Shown: positions 6,823 to 15,163 of the stretch, in pieces
Numbering within the stretch: the first letter of the stretch is position 1
Layout of the letters: the number at the start of each line of letters is the position of its first letter
From: Clostridia bacterium
GTDB taxonomy: Bacteria > Bacillota > Clostridia > Oscillospirales > Acutalibacteraceae
Direction: 5' to 3'
Length of the DNA stretch: 47,384 nucleotides
Assembly: GCA_017397655.1 (NCBI GenBank)
Contig: JAFQIG010000081.1
Coordinates: 1 to 47,384 of the forward strand
Position numbers and translations under genes: made by a program
Notes under the pieces: model-generated
The model's database searches: none
What the model was told of the DNA's origin: nothing
What the model saw: only the letters and a program-made list of their open reading frames with translations

Positions 6823-8997
6823 TTAAAGAGTAAATGTATTTTCGCCTTTGCTGAGCTTCTGTTCCTTGCCGTCACATACATACGTGGCATCCATTGTGCC
6901 GTCGATAACTATTGTGATCTTGCCTGCGTGTTTATCGATATCAACACTGATTCTGCCGCTTTCGGTATTGATGCCGCCCGAAACCTTGTTAAGGCCGTCA
7001 ATAAATGCAGGAGCAACAATAACCTTTTTGTATCCGCAGGAATCATCAGTCTGACGGATGCCGAGAAGATAGCTGAACAGATACTTGACGGGAGTACCGA
7101 ACATCGGATGGCACATCGAACGCGGACCGTGCCAATCCTCCCAAAGAGTTGTGGCGCCGCTGTCCTTCATATATGCGAAAGACGGACACTCTGTATATGT
7201 CATAAATCTGAAGGCTTCCTTTGCATAACCGTGTCTGAACAGAACACCGGGAACGTAATCCGTACCGAAAATGCCGACATCGACGCCTGTCATACTGTTG
7301 ATGTGATCGGCAAGATTCCTGATTGTTCTTTCATCACCGAGACCGATATCAATCGCAAAGGAGTTTGCGCTGTTTACGTTGTTTGCAAAATCGCCTGTGC
7401 TTTCGTCAAAATAATTCTTCATAACAGCGTCAATCTTGCGCTGACGGACTTCGAGAAGAGAGGGGATCTTATCCTCTTCGCCGATAACACGTGCAATCTC
7501 GACCATACGGTTGATGCTCTTGATATAGAAATAGTTATTGACAAAGGGATCGGGAACTTCGGGCTTGATACCGACATCGGAGCCGGGAACATTCCATTCG
7601 CCAAGGCACCATTCGTTGGGCTGATCGCTGACGACAAGATCGTTTTCGCTGTGAGCCTCAAGGTAATCAAGATACTTGAGCATCTGGGGGAAGTATTCCT
7701 TAGCAGGAAGAATATCACCGTACATACGATAATAAATATAGGGAACCTCGACAATGGCACATCCCCATCCGCCGGGGCCGCCGCCGCTGCGTACATAGGG
7801 AGCGGTATACTGTACGTGACCGGAAATTCTGTCCTGACAGTCAGAAATATCGCGCATCCACTTGCGATAGAACTCCTTACAGTCAAGCGTCATCATAACT
7901 GCCTCGCACATAAGCTCGCCGTCGCCCGTATAACCTCTTCTTTCGATCTGGGGGCAGTCAGACGGAATACCTGCGTGCATATTGCAAAGCTGAGTACGTC
8001 TGTACGCATCGTATAACCAGTTAAGAATCTCGTTATCCGAATTGAAGAAGGAAGAAACGGTGATGTCGGCATGAACATCCTCATAAGCGACAAGCTCGGC
8101 ATCCTTATCAAGAACAATATATCTGCCTGCAAGCCAGGTAAACATCGGACGGTACTCTCTGTCGGATCCGTCGCAGATATACTCGCACTTCTGACCGTGC
8201 CACCAGTTCTCGCAAAGCTCAACGTTTTCGGCATCAAACATCTCTCCGACCTTCAACGTGATCTTCTTTGCGCGCTTTGCGCAACGGACAACAGGCCAGC
8301 CTGTGAGATTTTCGCCGATATCATAAACACGGATATCTCCCTTTTCTGCGATAAGCGCAGGATGAAGTGTTCTGATAACCTTATCGGCAGGACAATCCTG
8401 CAAGCAGTACTCGCTTTCGGGATCGGAAACAACCTTTACATCCGACCAATGCTCGTCATTGTATTCAGGAAGCATCCATCCATCGTTATAATCGTACTTT
8501 GTATAATCCTGAAGCTCGCCCTTTGTCAGATTGTATTCGGTAACGGGGCCGCTTCTCCACTTGAGAGTCTCATCTGACAACAGCTCTTTGCCGTCAATAT
8601 TCATGAGGTATGCAAGCTTGCATTCTCCGTAACGGAAGTACCAGCCGGGACCTACGTTGACTGCAATGGCATTCTTGCCGTTTACAAGGTAATCTGTAAT
8701 GTCATAACGTACACAGTAAATACGGTAACCGAGTTCTTCACCGTACAGCTTCATATTCTCGCTTTCTTCGTGACACATCGACTCGTCATAACGGTGATAG
8801 TGACTGTCAACGGGAACGAGCACCTCATCAGAAACTCTGCGTCCGTTGATATACAATTCAAAAAAGCCGAGACCGCATATTGTGATTTTTGCACTCTTTG
8901 CATTATTTGCATTGAAAGTGCCGCGGAAGCTCGGAGCAACGCATTTTTCAGATGCTTCGACGAATTTCGCATTGCCCAAAAGTTCAAATTTTGTCAT
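6823..8997 (-). CDS. GH78 alpha-L-rhamnosidase, intracellular
   Basis: 724 residues, no signal peptide. N-terminal beta-sandwich domains carry FELYINGRRV (~46-55) and VNVGPGWYF (~114-121), typical of GH78. The (alpha/alpha)6 barrel has the signature GIPSDCPQIERRGYTGDG (343-360), matching the family's DCPQ-x2-E-R-x-G-W/Y-T-G-D with its acidic catalytic residues. A later LWEDWHG supplies the second conserved Glu. The enzyme should release terminal L-rhamnose from oligosaccharides or glycosides imported into the cell. The start has AAAGGAG 7 bases upstream. It follows the small membrane-protein gene by 12 bases, so the two form an operon from the promoter at 9323-9351. Confidence 0.9.
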   Translation of the reverse strand: MTKFELLGNAKFVEASEKCVAPSFRGTFNANNAKSAKITICGLGFFELYINGRRVSDEVLVPVDSHYHRYDESMCHEESENMKLYGEELGYRIYCVRYDITDYLVNGKNAIAVNVGPGWYFRYGECKLAYLMNIDGKELLSDETLKWRSGPVTEYNLTKGELQDYTKYDYNDGWMLPEYNDEHWSDVKVVSDPESEYCLQDCPADKVIRTLHPALIAEKGDIRVYDIGENLTGWPVVRCAKRAKKITLKVGEMFDAENVELCENWWHGQKCEYICDGSDREYRPMFTWLAGRYIVLDKDAELVAYEDVHADITVSSFFNSDNEILNWLYDAYRRTQLCNMHAGIPSDCPQIERRGYTGDGELMCEAVMMTLDCKEFYRKWMRDISDCQDRISGHVQYTAPYVRSGGGPGGWGCAIVEVPYIYYRMYGDILPAKEYFPQMLKYLDYLEAHSENDLVVSDQPNEWCLGEWNVPGSDVGIKPEVPDPFVNNYFYIKSINRMVEIARVIGEEDKIPSLLEVRQRKIDAVMKNYFDESTGDFANNVNSANSFAIDIGLGDERTIRNLADHINSMTGVDVGIFGTDYVPGVLFRHGYAKEAFRFMTYTECPSFAYMKDSGATTLWEDWHGPRSMCHPMFGTPVKYLFSYLLGIRQTDDSCGYKKVIVAPAFIDGLNKVSGGINTESGRISVDIDKHAGKITIVIDGTMDATYVCDGKEQKLSKGENTFTL

Positions 8998-9009
8998 AAT
9001 CTTTCTCCT

Positions 9010-9285
9010 TTATGCAACTCTGCTGCGTTGAGATTTACGCTTCTGAGTATTTTTATCGGCGCTTCTGCGCTCTGTTTCGTATTCGGACGGGAAGGAGGCA
9101 TCAGTCAGCTCTTTTGCACGTTCCTCTTCACGCAGAGCACGACGCTTCTGCCTCAGCTTTTTGATTGCCTTGAATATCTTTTTTTCAAAACGGACAAGCT
9201 TATTTTCGTTGATAAAGCCCCACAGCAGAAAAAGCACCATCGCAATCTCCGCAACAGCTTTTAAAATAAGAGAAACAGCTGCCAT
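9010..9285 (-). CDS. small single-pass membrane protein with basic cytoplasmic tail
   Basis: 91 residues from ATG 9285, chosen because GGGAGG lies 8 bases upstream. Residues ~3-25 are a hydrophobic helix (AVSLILKAVAEIAMVLFLLW); the remainder is highly charged (KKIFKAIKKLRQKRRALREE), probably a coiled coil or nucleic-acid/lipid-contacting tail, ending in Arg/Ser-rich sequence. No family recognised. It is the first gene of the transcript that includes the GH78 rhamnosidase, 12 bases apart. A link to rhamnoside handling is only inferred from that. Confidence 0.6.
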   Translation of the reverse strand: MAAVSLILKAVAEIAMVLFLLWGFINENKLVRFEKKIFKAIKKLRQKRRALREEERAKELTDASFPSEYETERRSADKNTQKRKSQRSRVA

Positions 9286-9322
9286 AAAAATACCTCCCGA
9301 CAATAAATACTTTATACAGGTA

Positions 9323-9351
9323 ATTTTATCACAATATATTCACCTTGTCAA
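9323..9351 (-). promoter_or_regulatory. sigma-A promoter of the rhamnosidase operon
   Basis: On the minus strand: TTGACA (complement of 9346-9351), 17-bp spacer, TAAAAT (complement of 9323-9328). Transcription would start about 30 bases before the small membrane-protein gene. Confidence 0.7.
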
Positions 9352-9356
9352 TTAAA

Positions 9357-9378
9357 AATCACACTATAAATTGTGATT
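9357..9378. promoter_or_regulatory. 22-bp dyad upstream of the rhamnosidase promoter (candidate operator)
   Basis: AATCACA (9357-9363) and TGTGATT (9372-9378) are perfect inverted arms with 8 bases between. The dyad lies 5 bp upstream of the -35 box of the rhamnosidase operon, a usual place for an activator. The arm order is the reverse of a CRP site. Between here and 9557 the gap contains only a degenerate copy (9421-9460) of the repeat at 14975 and AT-rich DNA. Confidence 0.4.
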
Positions 9379-9557
9379 CGCAATAAATCCTCTGACGGAA
9401 GGCTGTGCCTCTGCATCCGTGTTTGTGCTATGCTGGCAGTAATTTCGGGGCATCGGATATACATTAACAAAAACGACAAAAAAAACGTATTCGCAACGCA
9501 CAAAATGAGTTAAAACGTTGAAAAATGAGAACAGTATATTAATTTGTTTCCTTTTTC

Positions 9558-9586
9558 TTGCTTTTTGCAGTATTTTTGTATATAAT
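9558..9586 (+). promoter_or_regulatory. sigma-A promoter of pckG
   Basis: TTGCTT (9558-9563), 17-bp spacer, consensus TATAAT (9581-9586). The start codon lies 37 bp downstream. Confidence 0.7.
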
Positions 9587-9622
9587 TAATATGGAGTACA
9601 TTTGAAGGGAGATAAATATACT

Positions 9623-11404
9623 ATGGCAGCACTTACTACAAACAAATCCGTTCTCTCCTGGATCGAAGATAAAATTAACCTTGTTTCACCCGATAAGGTA
9701 GTTTGGATCGACGGCTCGGATGAACAGATCGAACAGCTTCGTGCAGAGGCTTGCTCTACAGGCGAAATGATCAAACTTAATCAGGATCTTCTTCCCGATT
9801 GCTATTTGCACCGCACCGCAATTAATGACGTTGCAAGAGTTGAGCACAGAACTTTTATCTGTACAAAAACCAAGGAAGAAGCAGGCCCCACAAACAACTG
9901 GATGGATCCCGATGAAGCTTACGAAATGCTCTACGGCATTGCCAAGGATTCTTACAAGGGTCGTACAATGTACGTCATTCCCTATTCTATGGGCCCTGTA
10001 GGCTCACGCTTTTCAAAAACAGGTATCGAGCTTACAGACTCTATCTATGTCGTTCTCAACATGGTTATCATGACAAGAGTCGGCACAAAGGTTCTTGAAG
10101 CTCTCGGCGACAGCGACGATTGGGTTCGCGGTCTTCATTGCAGATGTGAAATCGACGAAGAAAAGCGCTATATCTGTCAGTTCCCGCAGGATAATACAAT
10201 TATTTCCGTTAACTCCGGTTACGGCGGAAACGTTCTCCTCGGCAAAAAGTGCTTTGCTCTTCGTATTGCTTCCTATCAGGGCAAGAACGAAGGTTGGCAG
10301 GCCGAACATATGCTCATCCTCGGTGTCGAGAATCCCAAGGGCGAAGTTAAATATATCTGTGCCGCATTCCCCTCTGCCTGCGGTAAGACGAACCTTGCCA
10401 TGCTCATCCCGCCTGAAAGCTACCTTGCAAAAGGTTATAAAGTATGGTGCGTAGGCGATGACATTTCCTGGATCCGCAAGGGCGAAGACGGCAGACTCTA
10501 TGCCATCAACCCCGAAAACGGCTTCTTCGGCGTTGCTCCCGGTACAAACGTCAAGTCAAACCCCAATGCTCTTGCTTCTACAATGAAGGGCACCATCTTT
10601 ACAAACGTTGCTCATAACCTTGATAACAATACAGTATGGTGGGAAGGTCTCGACAAGAATCCTCCCGCAAATGCAGTTGACTGGAAGGGCAATCCCTGGA
10701 ACGGTCAGGAAAGCTCGGAAAAAGGCGCTCATCCCAACAGCCGTTTCACAGCTCCCGCTGTAAACTGCCCCTGCATCAGCAGTGAATTTGAAAGTGCTCA
10801 GGGTGTTCCGATCTCTGCAATCGTATTCGGCGGACGCAGAGAAAAGCTCGCTCCCCTCGTTTATCAGTCAAGAGACTGGAACCACGGTGTATTCGTCGGT
10901 TCTGCAATGGCTTCCGAGACAACAGCTGCAGCTTCAGGCGCAGTAGGTGTTGTTCGTCGTGATCCCATGGCAATGCTTCCCTTCTGCGGCTACGATATGG
11001 CTGATTATTGGCAGCATTGGATCGACATCGGCGAAGGTCTTGATCCCGAAAAGGCTCCCAAGATCTTTAATGTCAACTGGTTCCGTAAGGACGACGAAGG
11101 CAACTTTATGTGGCCCGGCTTCGGTGACAACCTTCGTGTTCTTGAATGGATTCTCAAGCGTTGCGACGGTGAAGTCGGTGCTGAAGAAACTGCTATCGGT
11201 TATCTTCCCAACGCAGAGGATATCAACCTTCAGGGTATCGAGGACGAAGTTTCTCTTGAACAGCTTCGCTCTATCCTTGACGTTGATAAGGCTCTGTGGG
11301 CAAAAGAAGCTGACGGTATCGAAGAGTTCTACTCAAAGTTCGGCGACAAGCTTCCTGCAGTTCTCAGAGGCGAGCTTGATACTCTCAAGGCAAACCTTAA
11401 ATAA
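9623..11404 (+). CDS. pckG: phosphoenolpyruvate carboxykinase (GTP)
   Basis: 593 residues, the usual length of GTP-dependent PEPCK (the ATP type is ~540). Visible motifs: FPSACGKTNLAML (P-loop/kinase-1 with the mobile cysteine typical of the GTP class), GDDISWIRKGEDGRLYAINP (metal and GTP contacts), GFFGVAPGT, RFTAPAVNCP and GGRREKLAPLVY. It interconverts oxaloacetate plus GTP with PEP, CO2 and GDP; in fermentative gut Clostridia it often runs toward carboxylation on the succinate branch (family knowledge). ATG 9623 has AAGGGAG 12 bases upstream; a TTG at 9602 is less likely. Monocistronic, with a clear promoter and terminator. Codon use is strongly biased, as in highly expressed genes. Confidence 0.96.
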   Translation: MAALTTNKSVLSWIEDKINLVSPDKVVWIDGSDEQIEQLRAEACSTGEMIKLNQDLLPDCYLHRTAINDVARVEHRTFICTKTKEEAGPTNNWMDPDEAYEMLYGIAKDSYKGRTMYVIPYSMGPVGSRFSKTGIELTDSIYVVLNMVIMTRVGTKVLEALGDSDDWVRGLHCRCEIDEEKRYICQFPQDNTIISVNSGYGGNVLLGKKCFALRIASYQGKNEGWQAEHMLILGVENPKGEVKYICAAFPSACGKTNLAMLIPPESYLAKGYKVWCVGDDISWIRKGEDGRLYAINPENGFFGVAPGTNVKSNPNALASTMKGTIFTNVAHNLDNNTVWWEGLDKNPPANAVDWKGNPWNGQESSEKGAHPNSRFTAPAVNCPCISSEFESAQGVPISAIVFGGRREKLAPLVYQSRDWNHGVFVGSAMASETTAAASGAVGVVRRDPMAMLPFCGYDMADYWQHWIDIGEGLDPEKAPKIFNVNWFRKDDEGNFMWPGFGDNLRVLEWILKRCDGEVGAEETAIGYLPNAEDINLQGIEDEVSLEQLRSILDVDKALWAKEADGIEEFYSKFGDKLPAVLRGELDTLKANLK

Positions 11405-11411
11405 CTTATAC

Positions 11412-11446
11412 AAAAATCCCTGTCTCTCACGAGGCAGGGATTTTTT
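11412..11446 (+). terminator. pckG terminator
   Basis: AAAATCCCTGTCTC pairs with GAGGCAGGGATTTT (one G-U) around a TCAC loop, followed by a T run. Confidence 0.9.
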
Positions 11447-11562
11447 GTTGCAACCGACTTTACAGTGTCGCGAAAGCTTGCAACACATCTGTTCATTTAA
11501 TAACAACCATCCGACCGATCAGATTATCGGTGTGTTCTGATATGCATTATTAATTGAAAAGA

Positions 11563-11889
11563 TCAGTCGTTTTTCAATATCTCGTCGGCGATGCGACACA
11601 GCAGCCTTCGCTGTTCGTGTGTCATGGCACGCATCTTTTTATCCATTTCCGACAGAAGATACACATCAGACTTCATCTCGACACCTGTCAGAAAAAACGA
11701 AACATCCCTTTTCAGCGTTGACGATATTTTTCCCAATGTTTCAAGGTTTATCTTTGATATACCCCGTTCGAGCTGACTGATGTACCCGACGGTAACGCCT
11801 ATCCTTTCCGACAGCTTTTCCTGTGTCAGTCCTATTTCCGCACGTGCTTTTTTGATACGTTCGCCGATCAGCTTGTAGTCTATATTCAT
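11563..11889 (-). CDS. XRE-family helix-turn-helix regulator
   Basis: 108 residues from ATG 11889; GGTG lies 6 bases upstream, while the ATG and GTG just before it are too close to that site. Residues ~5-60 form a Cro/C1-type HTH (IGERIKKARAEIGLTQEKLS, then VGYISQLERG). A short acidic/basic helical C-terminus (~65-108) probably dimerises. Transcribed away from a strong promoter at 11966-11994; a 30-bp dyad (11936-11965) lies between the gene and that promoter, where a self-regulating repressor would bind. The gene downstream of the divergent promoter is a small RNA and not a protein, which is unusual for this arrangement. The target is inference. Confidence 0.85.
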   Translation of the reverse strand: MNIDYKLIGERIKKARAEIGLTQEKLSERIGVTVGYISQLERGISKINLETLGKISSTLKRDVSFFLTGVEMKSDVYLLSEMDKKMRAMTHEQRRLLCRIADEILKND

Positions 11890-11935
11890 CATAATCACCG
11901 ATATTATTATGACACCTACAGCTAAAACTAACAGA

Positions 11936-11965
11936 TACTAATAACTAAATAATTAGTGATAAGTA
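11936..11965. promoter_or_regulatory. 30-bp dyad, candidate operator of the XRE regulator
   Basis: TACTAATAACTAAAT (11936-11950) and AATTAGTGATAAGTA (11951-11965) are inverted repeats matching at 12 of 15 positions, with a core ACTAA-N4-TTAGT. The site abuts the -35 box of the small-RNA promoter. Confidence 0.55.
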
Positions 11966-11994
11966 TTGACAAATTCATTTTTGAGGTCTATAAT
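11966..11994 (+). promoter_or_regulatory. perfect-consensus sigma-A promoter
   Basis: TTGACA (11966-11971), 17-bp spacer, TATAAT (11989-11994). Full consensus in all three elements; transcription should begin near 12001. Confidence 0.85.
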
Positions 11995-12000
11995 GGTCAA

Positions 12001-12091
12001 AAATAATTTCATTGTGATATTATCATACACATACCCCATTGTCGTTCCGGAAGATACTGTTATCTATAGTATCTTCCGGAACGGCTTTTTT
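12001..12091 (+). ncRNA. candidate small RNA of about 90 nt
   Basis: A perfect promoter ends at 11994 and a strong intrinsic terminator ends at 12091. Between them there is no frame with a ribosome binding site. The transcript would consist of a ~42-base AU-rich single-stranded 5' part and a 16-bp GC-rich hairpin with a 9-base loop. This is the shape of a trans-acting small RNA or of a short leader that ends before spoIVA. It does not resemble 6S, tmRNA, SRP or a T-box that I can recognise. Confidence 0.6.
12043..12091 (+). terminator. strong intrinsic terminator of the small RNA
   Basis: CGTTCCGGAAGATACT (12043-12058) and its exact complement (12068-12083) form a perfect 16-bp stem, then GC and a T run. 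Confidence 0.9.
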
Positions 12092-12100
12092 ATATTTTTG

Positions 12101-12130
12101 GTCATAAACATTATGCTTTGTACATATTCT
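12101..12130 (+). promoter_or_regulatory. possible sigma-E promoter of spoIVA
   Basis: GTCATAA (12101-12107), 15-bp spacer, CATATTCT (12123-12130). It resembles the mother-cell sigma-E pattern (ATA in the -35, CATA at the -10) that drives spoIVA in Bacillus and Clostridium. The match is partial. Confidence 0.35.
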
Positions 12131-12173
12131 TTACAAAAGAATTGTCGTACAAATCTATTACGGAGGAGATACA

Positions 12174-13652
12174 ATGACCAACAGAAGCATTTACAGCGAC
12201 ATCGCTACCAGAACAGGCGGTGACATTTATGTCGGTGTGGTAGGTCCCGTCAGAACGGGCAAATCAACCTTTATCAAAAGATTTATGGATACTCTTGTTA
12301 TCCCCAATATCAAAGACGTTCACAAAAAAGAAAGAGCGACCGACGAGCTTCCGCAATCGGCATCAGGCAGAACGATCATGACAACCGAACCGAAGTTTAT
12401 CCCCGAAAAGGCTGTCGAAATAAGCCTTGACGGCAATGCGGGTCTTCGGGTCAGAATGATCGACTGTGTCGGCTACATTGTTCCGAGCTCTCTCGGATAT
12501 ATCGAAAACGAGCAACCGAGAATGGTCAAGACTCCGTGGTATGATGACGAAATTCCGTTCAACATGGCAGCGGAAATCGGGACAAAAAAGGTCATAAGCG
12601 AGCATTCGACAATCGGTCTTGTGATCACCACAGACGGCAGTATCAGCGACATTCCGAGAGACGAATACGCAAATGCCGAGGAACGTGTTATCGGTGAGCT
12701 TCAGGAAATCAACAAACCGTTTGTCGTGCTGCTCAACAGTACCGATCCCTCTTCACCGCAAACACAGAAGCTCGCATCCGAGCTGAGCCTTAAATACCTT
12801 TCTCCCGTGATCCCCGTTGACTGTCTGTCGATGACTGAAGATGACATCAGAAAGATTCTGTCACAGATTCTGTTTGAATTCCCCGTAAAAGAAGTAGGCA
12901 TCGACATACCCGGCTGGGTAGTATCGCTCGGCAGAGATCACCCCCTTCGCACCGAAATAATGAAGTATGTAAAGGACGCCGCACAAAAGCTTGACCGTGT
13001 CCGTGACATACACAACATGGCAAACGCTATCGGACAGTGTCCGCATATCACCGTATCAACCGTTGAAAAGACAGATCTTTCAGACGGAAGTGCAAGAATC
13101 AAAACTGCCGTAGATCCCGTACTTTTTTACAGAATGTTATCAGAAAACACGGGCATTGAGATTGACGGTGAACAGAGTCTGATGAAGAAAATGCATGAGC
13201 TGTCTGTCATCAAGGAAAAATATGACAGACTTAAAGGTGCACTTGACGAGGTTGAGGCTACAGGCTACGGAATCGTGATGCCGACACTTGAAGAGCTGTC
13301 GCTTGAAGAGCCCGAAATGATGCGTCAGGGTGGCAGATACGGTGTAAGACTCCGAGCATCCGCACCTTCACTTCACATTATGAAGGCAGACATCACAACA
13401 GAAGTTGCTCCGATAGTCGGTTCGGAATCGCAGTCACAGGATCTTGTTATGTATCTGATGAGAGAATTTGAAGAAAATCCGTCAAAGATCTGGGAATCAA
13501 ACATCTTCGGCAAGTCACTTCACGAGCTTGTCAACGAGGGTCTGCACAACAAGCTTTACAAGATGCCGACAGATGCCAGAAGCCGCTTGCAGGAAACTCT
13601 TGAACGTGTTATCAACGAAGGTTGCAGCGGTCTTATCTGCATAATCCTGTAA
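12174..13652 (+). CDS. spoIVA: stage IV sporulation protein A, spore-coat ATPase
   Basis: 492 residues, the usual length. The N-terminus contains GDIYVGVVGPVRTGKSTFIK with Walker A at residues 24-32, followed by switch-like and NSTDPSS motifs of the TRAFAC-related ATPase domain. A middle domain and a C-terminal domain follow, with the protein ending CSGLICIIL, a hydrophobic tail used in the family for contact with SpoVM and the forespore membrane. SpoIVA polymerises with ATP hydrolysis on the outer forespore membrane and is the base layer of the coat. GGAGGAG precedes ATG 12174. No terminator is obvious before ilvE, which has its own promoter. This gene marks the host as an endospore-former. 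Confidence 0.96.
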   Translation: MTNRSIYSDIATRTGGDIYVGVVGPVRTGKSTFIKRFMDTLVIPNIKDVHKKERATDELPQSASGRTIMTTEPKFIPEKAVEISLDGNAGLRVRMIDCVGYIVPSSLGYIENEQPRMVKTPWYDDEIPFNMAAEIGTKKVISEHSTIGLVITTDGSISDIPRDEYANAEERVIGELQEINKPFVVLLNSTDPSSPQTQKLASELSLKYLSPVIPVDCLSMTEDDIRKILSQILFEFPVKEVGIDIPGWVVSLGRDHPLRTEIMKYVKDAAQKLDRVRDIHNMANAIGQCPHITVSTVEKTDLSDGSARIKTAVDPVLFYRMLSENTGIEIDGEQSLMKKMHELSVIKEKYDRLKGALDEVEATGYGIVMPTLEELSLEEPEMMRQGGRYGVRLRASAPSLHIMKADITTEVAPIVGSESQSQDLVMYLMREFEENPSKIWESNIFGKSLHELVNEGLHNKLYKMPTDARSRLQETLERVINEGCSGLICIIL

Positions 13653-13668
13653 TTTTTTAAGAATAATA

Positions 13669-13697
13669 TTGATTTTTTTTGATATTGGTGTTATTAT
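13669..13697 (+). promoter_or_regulatory. sigma-A promoter of ilvE
   Basis: TTGATT (13669-13674), 17-bp spacer, TATTAT (13692-13697), about 35 bp before the start codon. The leader is too short for a T-box or amino-acid riboswitch. Confidence 0.5.
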
Positions 13698-13732
13698 TTG
13701 AAGCATATTAATCTATGGAAAGAGGTTTAAAT

Positions 13733-14803
13733 ATGCTTGACATCAGAATCGAAAAAACAACCGCACCTAAGCAGAAACCGTCTGCAGATCAGCCTCTGGG
13801 CTTCGGCAAGATCTTTACGGATCATATGTTCGTAATGAACTACACAGAGGGTCAGGGCTGGCACGATGCAAGAATCGTTCCCTTCTCAAACATCTCGCTT
13901 TCTCCCGCTGCTATGGTTTATCACTACGGCCAGGAAATGTTCGAAGGTCTTAAGGCTTACAAGGGCGCTGACGGCAAATCGTATCTCTTCAGACCCGATA
14001 TGAACGCTAAGAGAACTAACGCTACAAACGATCGTCTTGTTATTCCGCAGATCCCCGTAGAGGATTTTGTTCAGGCTGTCAAGGCTGTTGTCAAGGTTGA
14101 TGAGGATTGGATCCCCACTGCTCCCGGCACTTCTCTTTATGTAAGACCCTTTATTATCGCTACCGACGAATTCCTCGGTGTTGCTCCGTCAAAGACTTAT
14201 CTCTTTATCATCATTCTTTCTCCCAGCGGTGCTTACTATGCAAGCGGTCTCAAACCCGTCGGCATCTGGATCGAGGACGAATATGTTCGTGCAGTCAAGG
14301 GCGGTATGGGCTTTGCCAAGACCGGCGGTAACTATGCTGCAAGTCTTATCGCTCAGGTCAAGGCTCACGATGAGGGATTCTCTCAGGTTCTCTGGCTTGA
14401 CGGCGTTGAACGTAAATATATCGAAGAAGTCGGTGCTATGAACATCTTCTTCAAAATTAACGGCACTATCGTTACTCCTGAGCTTTCAGGCAGCATCCTT
14501 CCCGGTATCACAAGAGATTCCGTTCTCAACCTTTGCAGAAACTGGGGTCTCCCCGTCGAAGAACGTAAGGTTTCTGTCGATGAGCTCCTTGCTGCTCAGG
14601 CTGACGGCTCTCTTGAAGAAGTTTTCGGCACAGGTACAGCTGCTGTTATTTCTCCTGTCGGCAAGCTCCGCTATAAGGACGACATCATGACCATCGCTGA
14701 CGGCGATATCGGTGAAATCAGCCAGAAGCTCTACGATACCGTTACAGGTATCCAGCTCGGCAAGCTTGACGATCCCTTCGGCTGGCGTGTCTGCATCGAC
14801 TGA
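13733..14803 (+). CDS. ilvE: branched-chain amino acid aminotransferase
   Basis: 356 residues of the class IV PLP aminotransferases, in the longer BCAT subfamily also found in mitochondria. Seen: YHYGQEMFEGLKAY near the N-terminus, SLYVRPF, FAKTGGNYAAS holding the PLP lysine, YIEEVGAMNIFF, and EVFGTGTAAVISPV with the phosphate-binding turn. It transaminates leucine, isoleucine and valine with 2-oxoglutarate, serving biosynthesis or catabolism. ATG 13733 follows AAAGAGG at 6 bases. Monocistronic with its own promoter and terminator; codon use is that of a highly expressed gene. Confidence 0.95.
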   Translation: MLDIRIEKTTAPKQKPSADQPLGFGKIFTDHMFVMNYTEGQGWHDARIVPFSNISLSPAAMVYHYGQEMFEGLKAYKGADGKSYLFRPDMNAKRTNATNDRLVIPQIPVEDFVQAVKAVVKVDEDWIPTAPGTSLYVRPFIIATDEFLGVAPSKTYLFIIILSPSGAYYASGLKPVGIWIEDEYVRAVKGGMGFAKTGGNYAASLIAQVKAHDEGFSQVLWLDGVERKYIEEVGAMNIFFKINGTIVTPELSGSILPGITRDSVLNLCRNWGLPVEERKVSVDELLAAQADGSLEEVFGTGTAAVISPVGKLRYKDDIMTIADGDIGEISQKLYDTVTGIQLGKLDDPFGWRVCID

Positions 14804-14834
14804 TTTTTGCTTGTATAAAAATTTATAAGAACTC

Positions 14835-14874
14835 AACGGTGATTATTCGTAAAGAATTTTCACCGTTTTGTTTT
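14835..14874 (+). terminator. ilvE terminator
   Basis: AACGGTGATTATTC (14835-14848) pairs with GAATTTTCACCGTT (14854-14867) with a small internal mismatch; a T-rich tract follows. Confidence 0.8.
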
Positions 14875-14887
14875 AGCATAATTTTAA

Positions 14888-14919
14888 TGATATCATGGTA
14901 TCATGATATCATGATATCA
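14888..14919. repeat. tandem palindromic TGATATCA array
   Basis: Overlapping ATGATATCAT palindromes run through this stretch. A nearly identical 24-base array occurs at 34617-34640, again just behind a terminator in gene-free DNA next to interspersed repeats. Confidence 0.7.
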
Positions 14920-14974
14920 CTCTTCAGGATTGAGTGTTGCAGGCGAAACGGTATCGGAGCAAGACTACGTTTGG

Positions 14975-15163
14975 GTTTGTGTTATACAGGCAGTAAATTC
15001 AGATCATCCGACCGTGTAGGGGCGACAATTTTCGCCCGTCACAGGGCAAACCGTCAGATGTCGGTTTATCCGGAACAATTTTTCGGGTGCGGGTGTCCCG
15101 CCCTAAATTATTATTTATTAATTATTATTTATTCTTTATTATCGGGTTGCCGCCCCTACATTT
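14975..15163. repeat. 189-bp tandem repeat, copy 1, containing a 146-bp MITE-like element
   Basis: Starts GTTTGTGTTATACAGGCAGT. Inside, 15015-15160 begins TGTAGGGGCG and ends CGCCCCTACA, a perfect 10-bp terminal inverted repeat, as in non-autonomous transposable elements. No protein is encoded; the frame running through both copies is an artefact of the repeat. Confidence 0.8.

Noticed and set aside
6928..8016. 362-residue plus-strand frame opposite the rhamnosidase gene
   Set aside because: The minus strand carries an unmistakable GH78 protein with its own ribosome site; the plus frame has no domain and no start signal.
9357..9378. CRP-type site
   Set aside because: CRP sites read TGTGA-N6-TCACA; here the arms are in the opposite order with an 8-base spacer.
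11966..12223. 85-residue frame starting in the promoter before spoIVA
   Set aside because: The start would be the TTG of the -35 box, it crosses a strong terminator hairpin, has no ribosome site and overlaps spoIVA out of frame.
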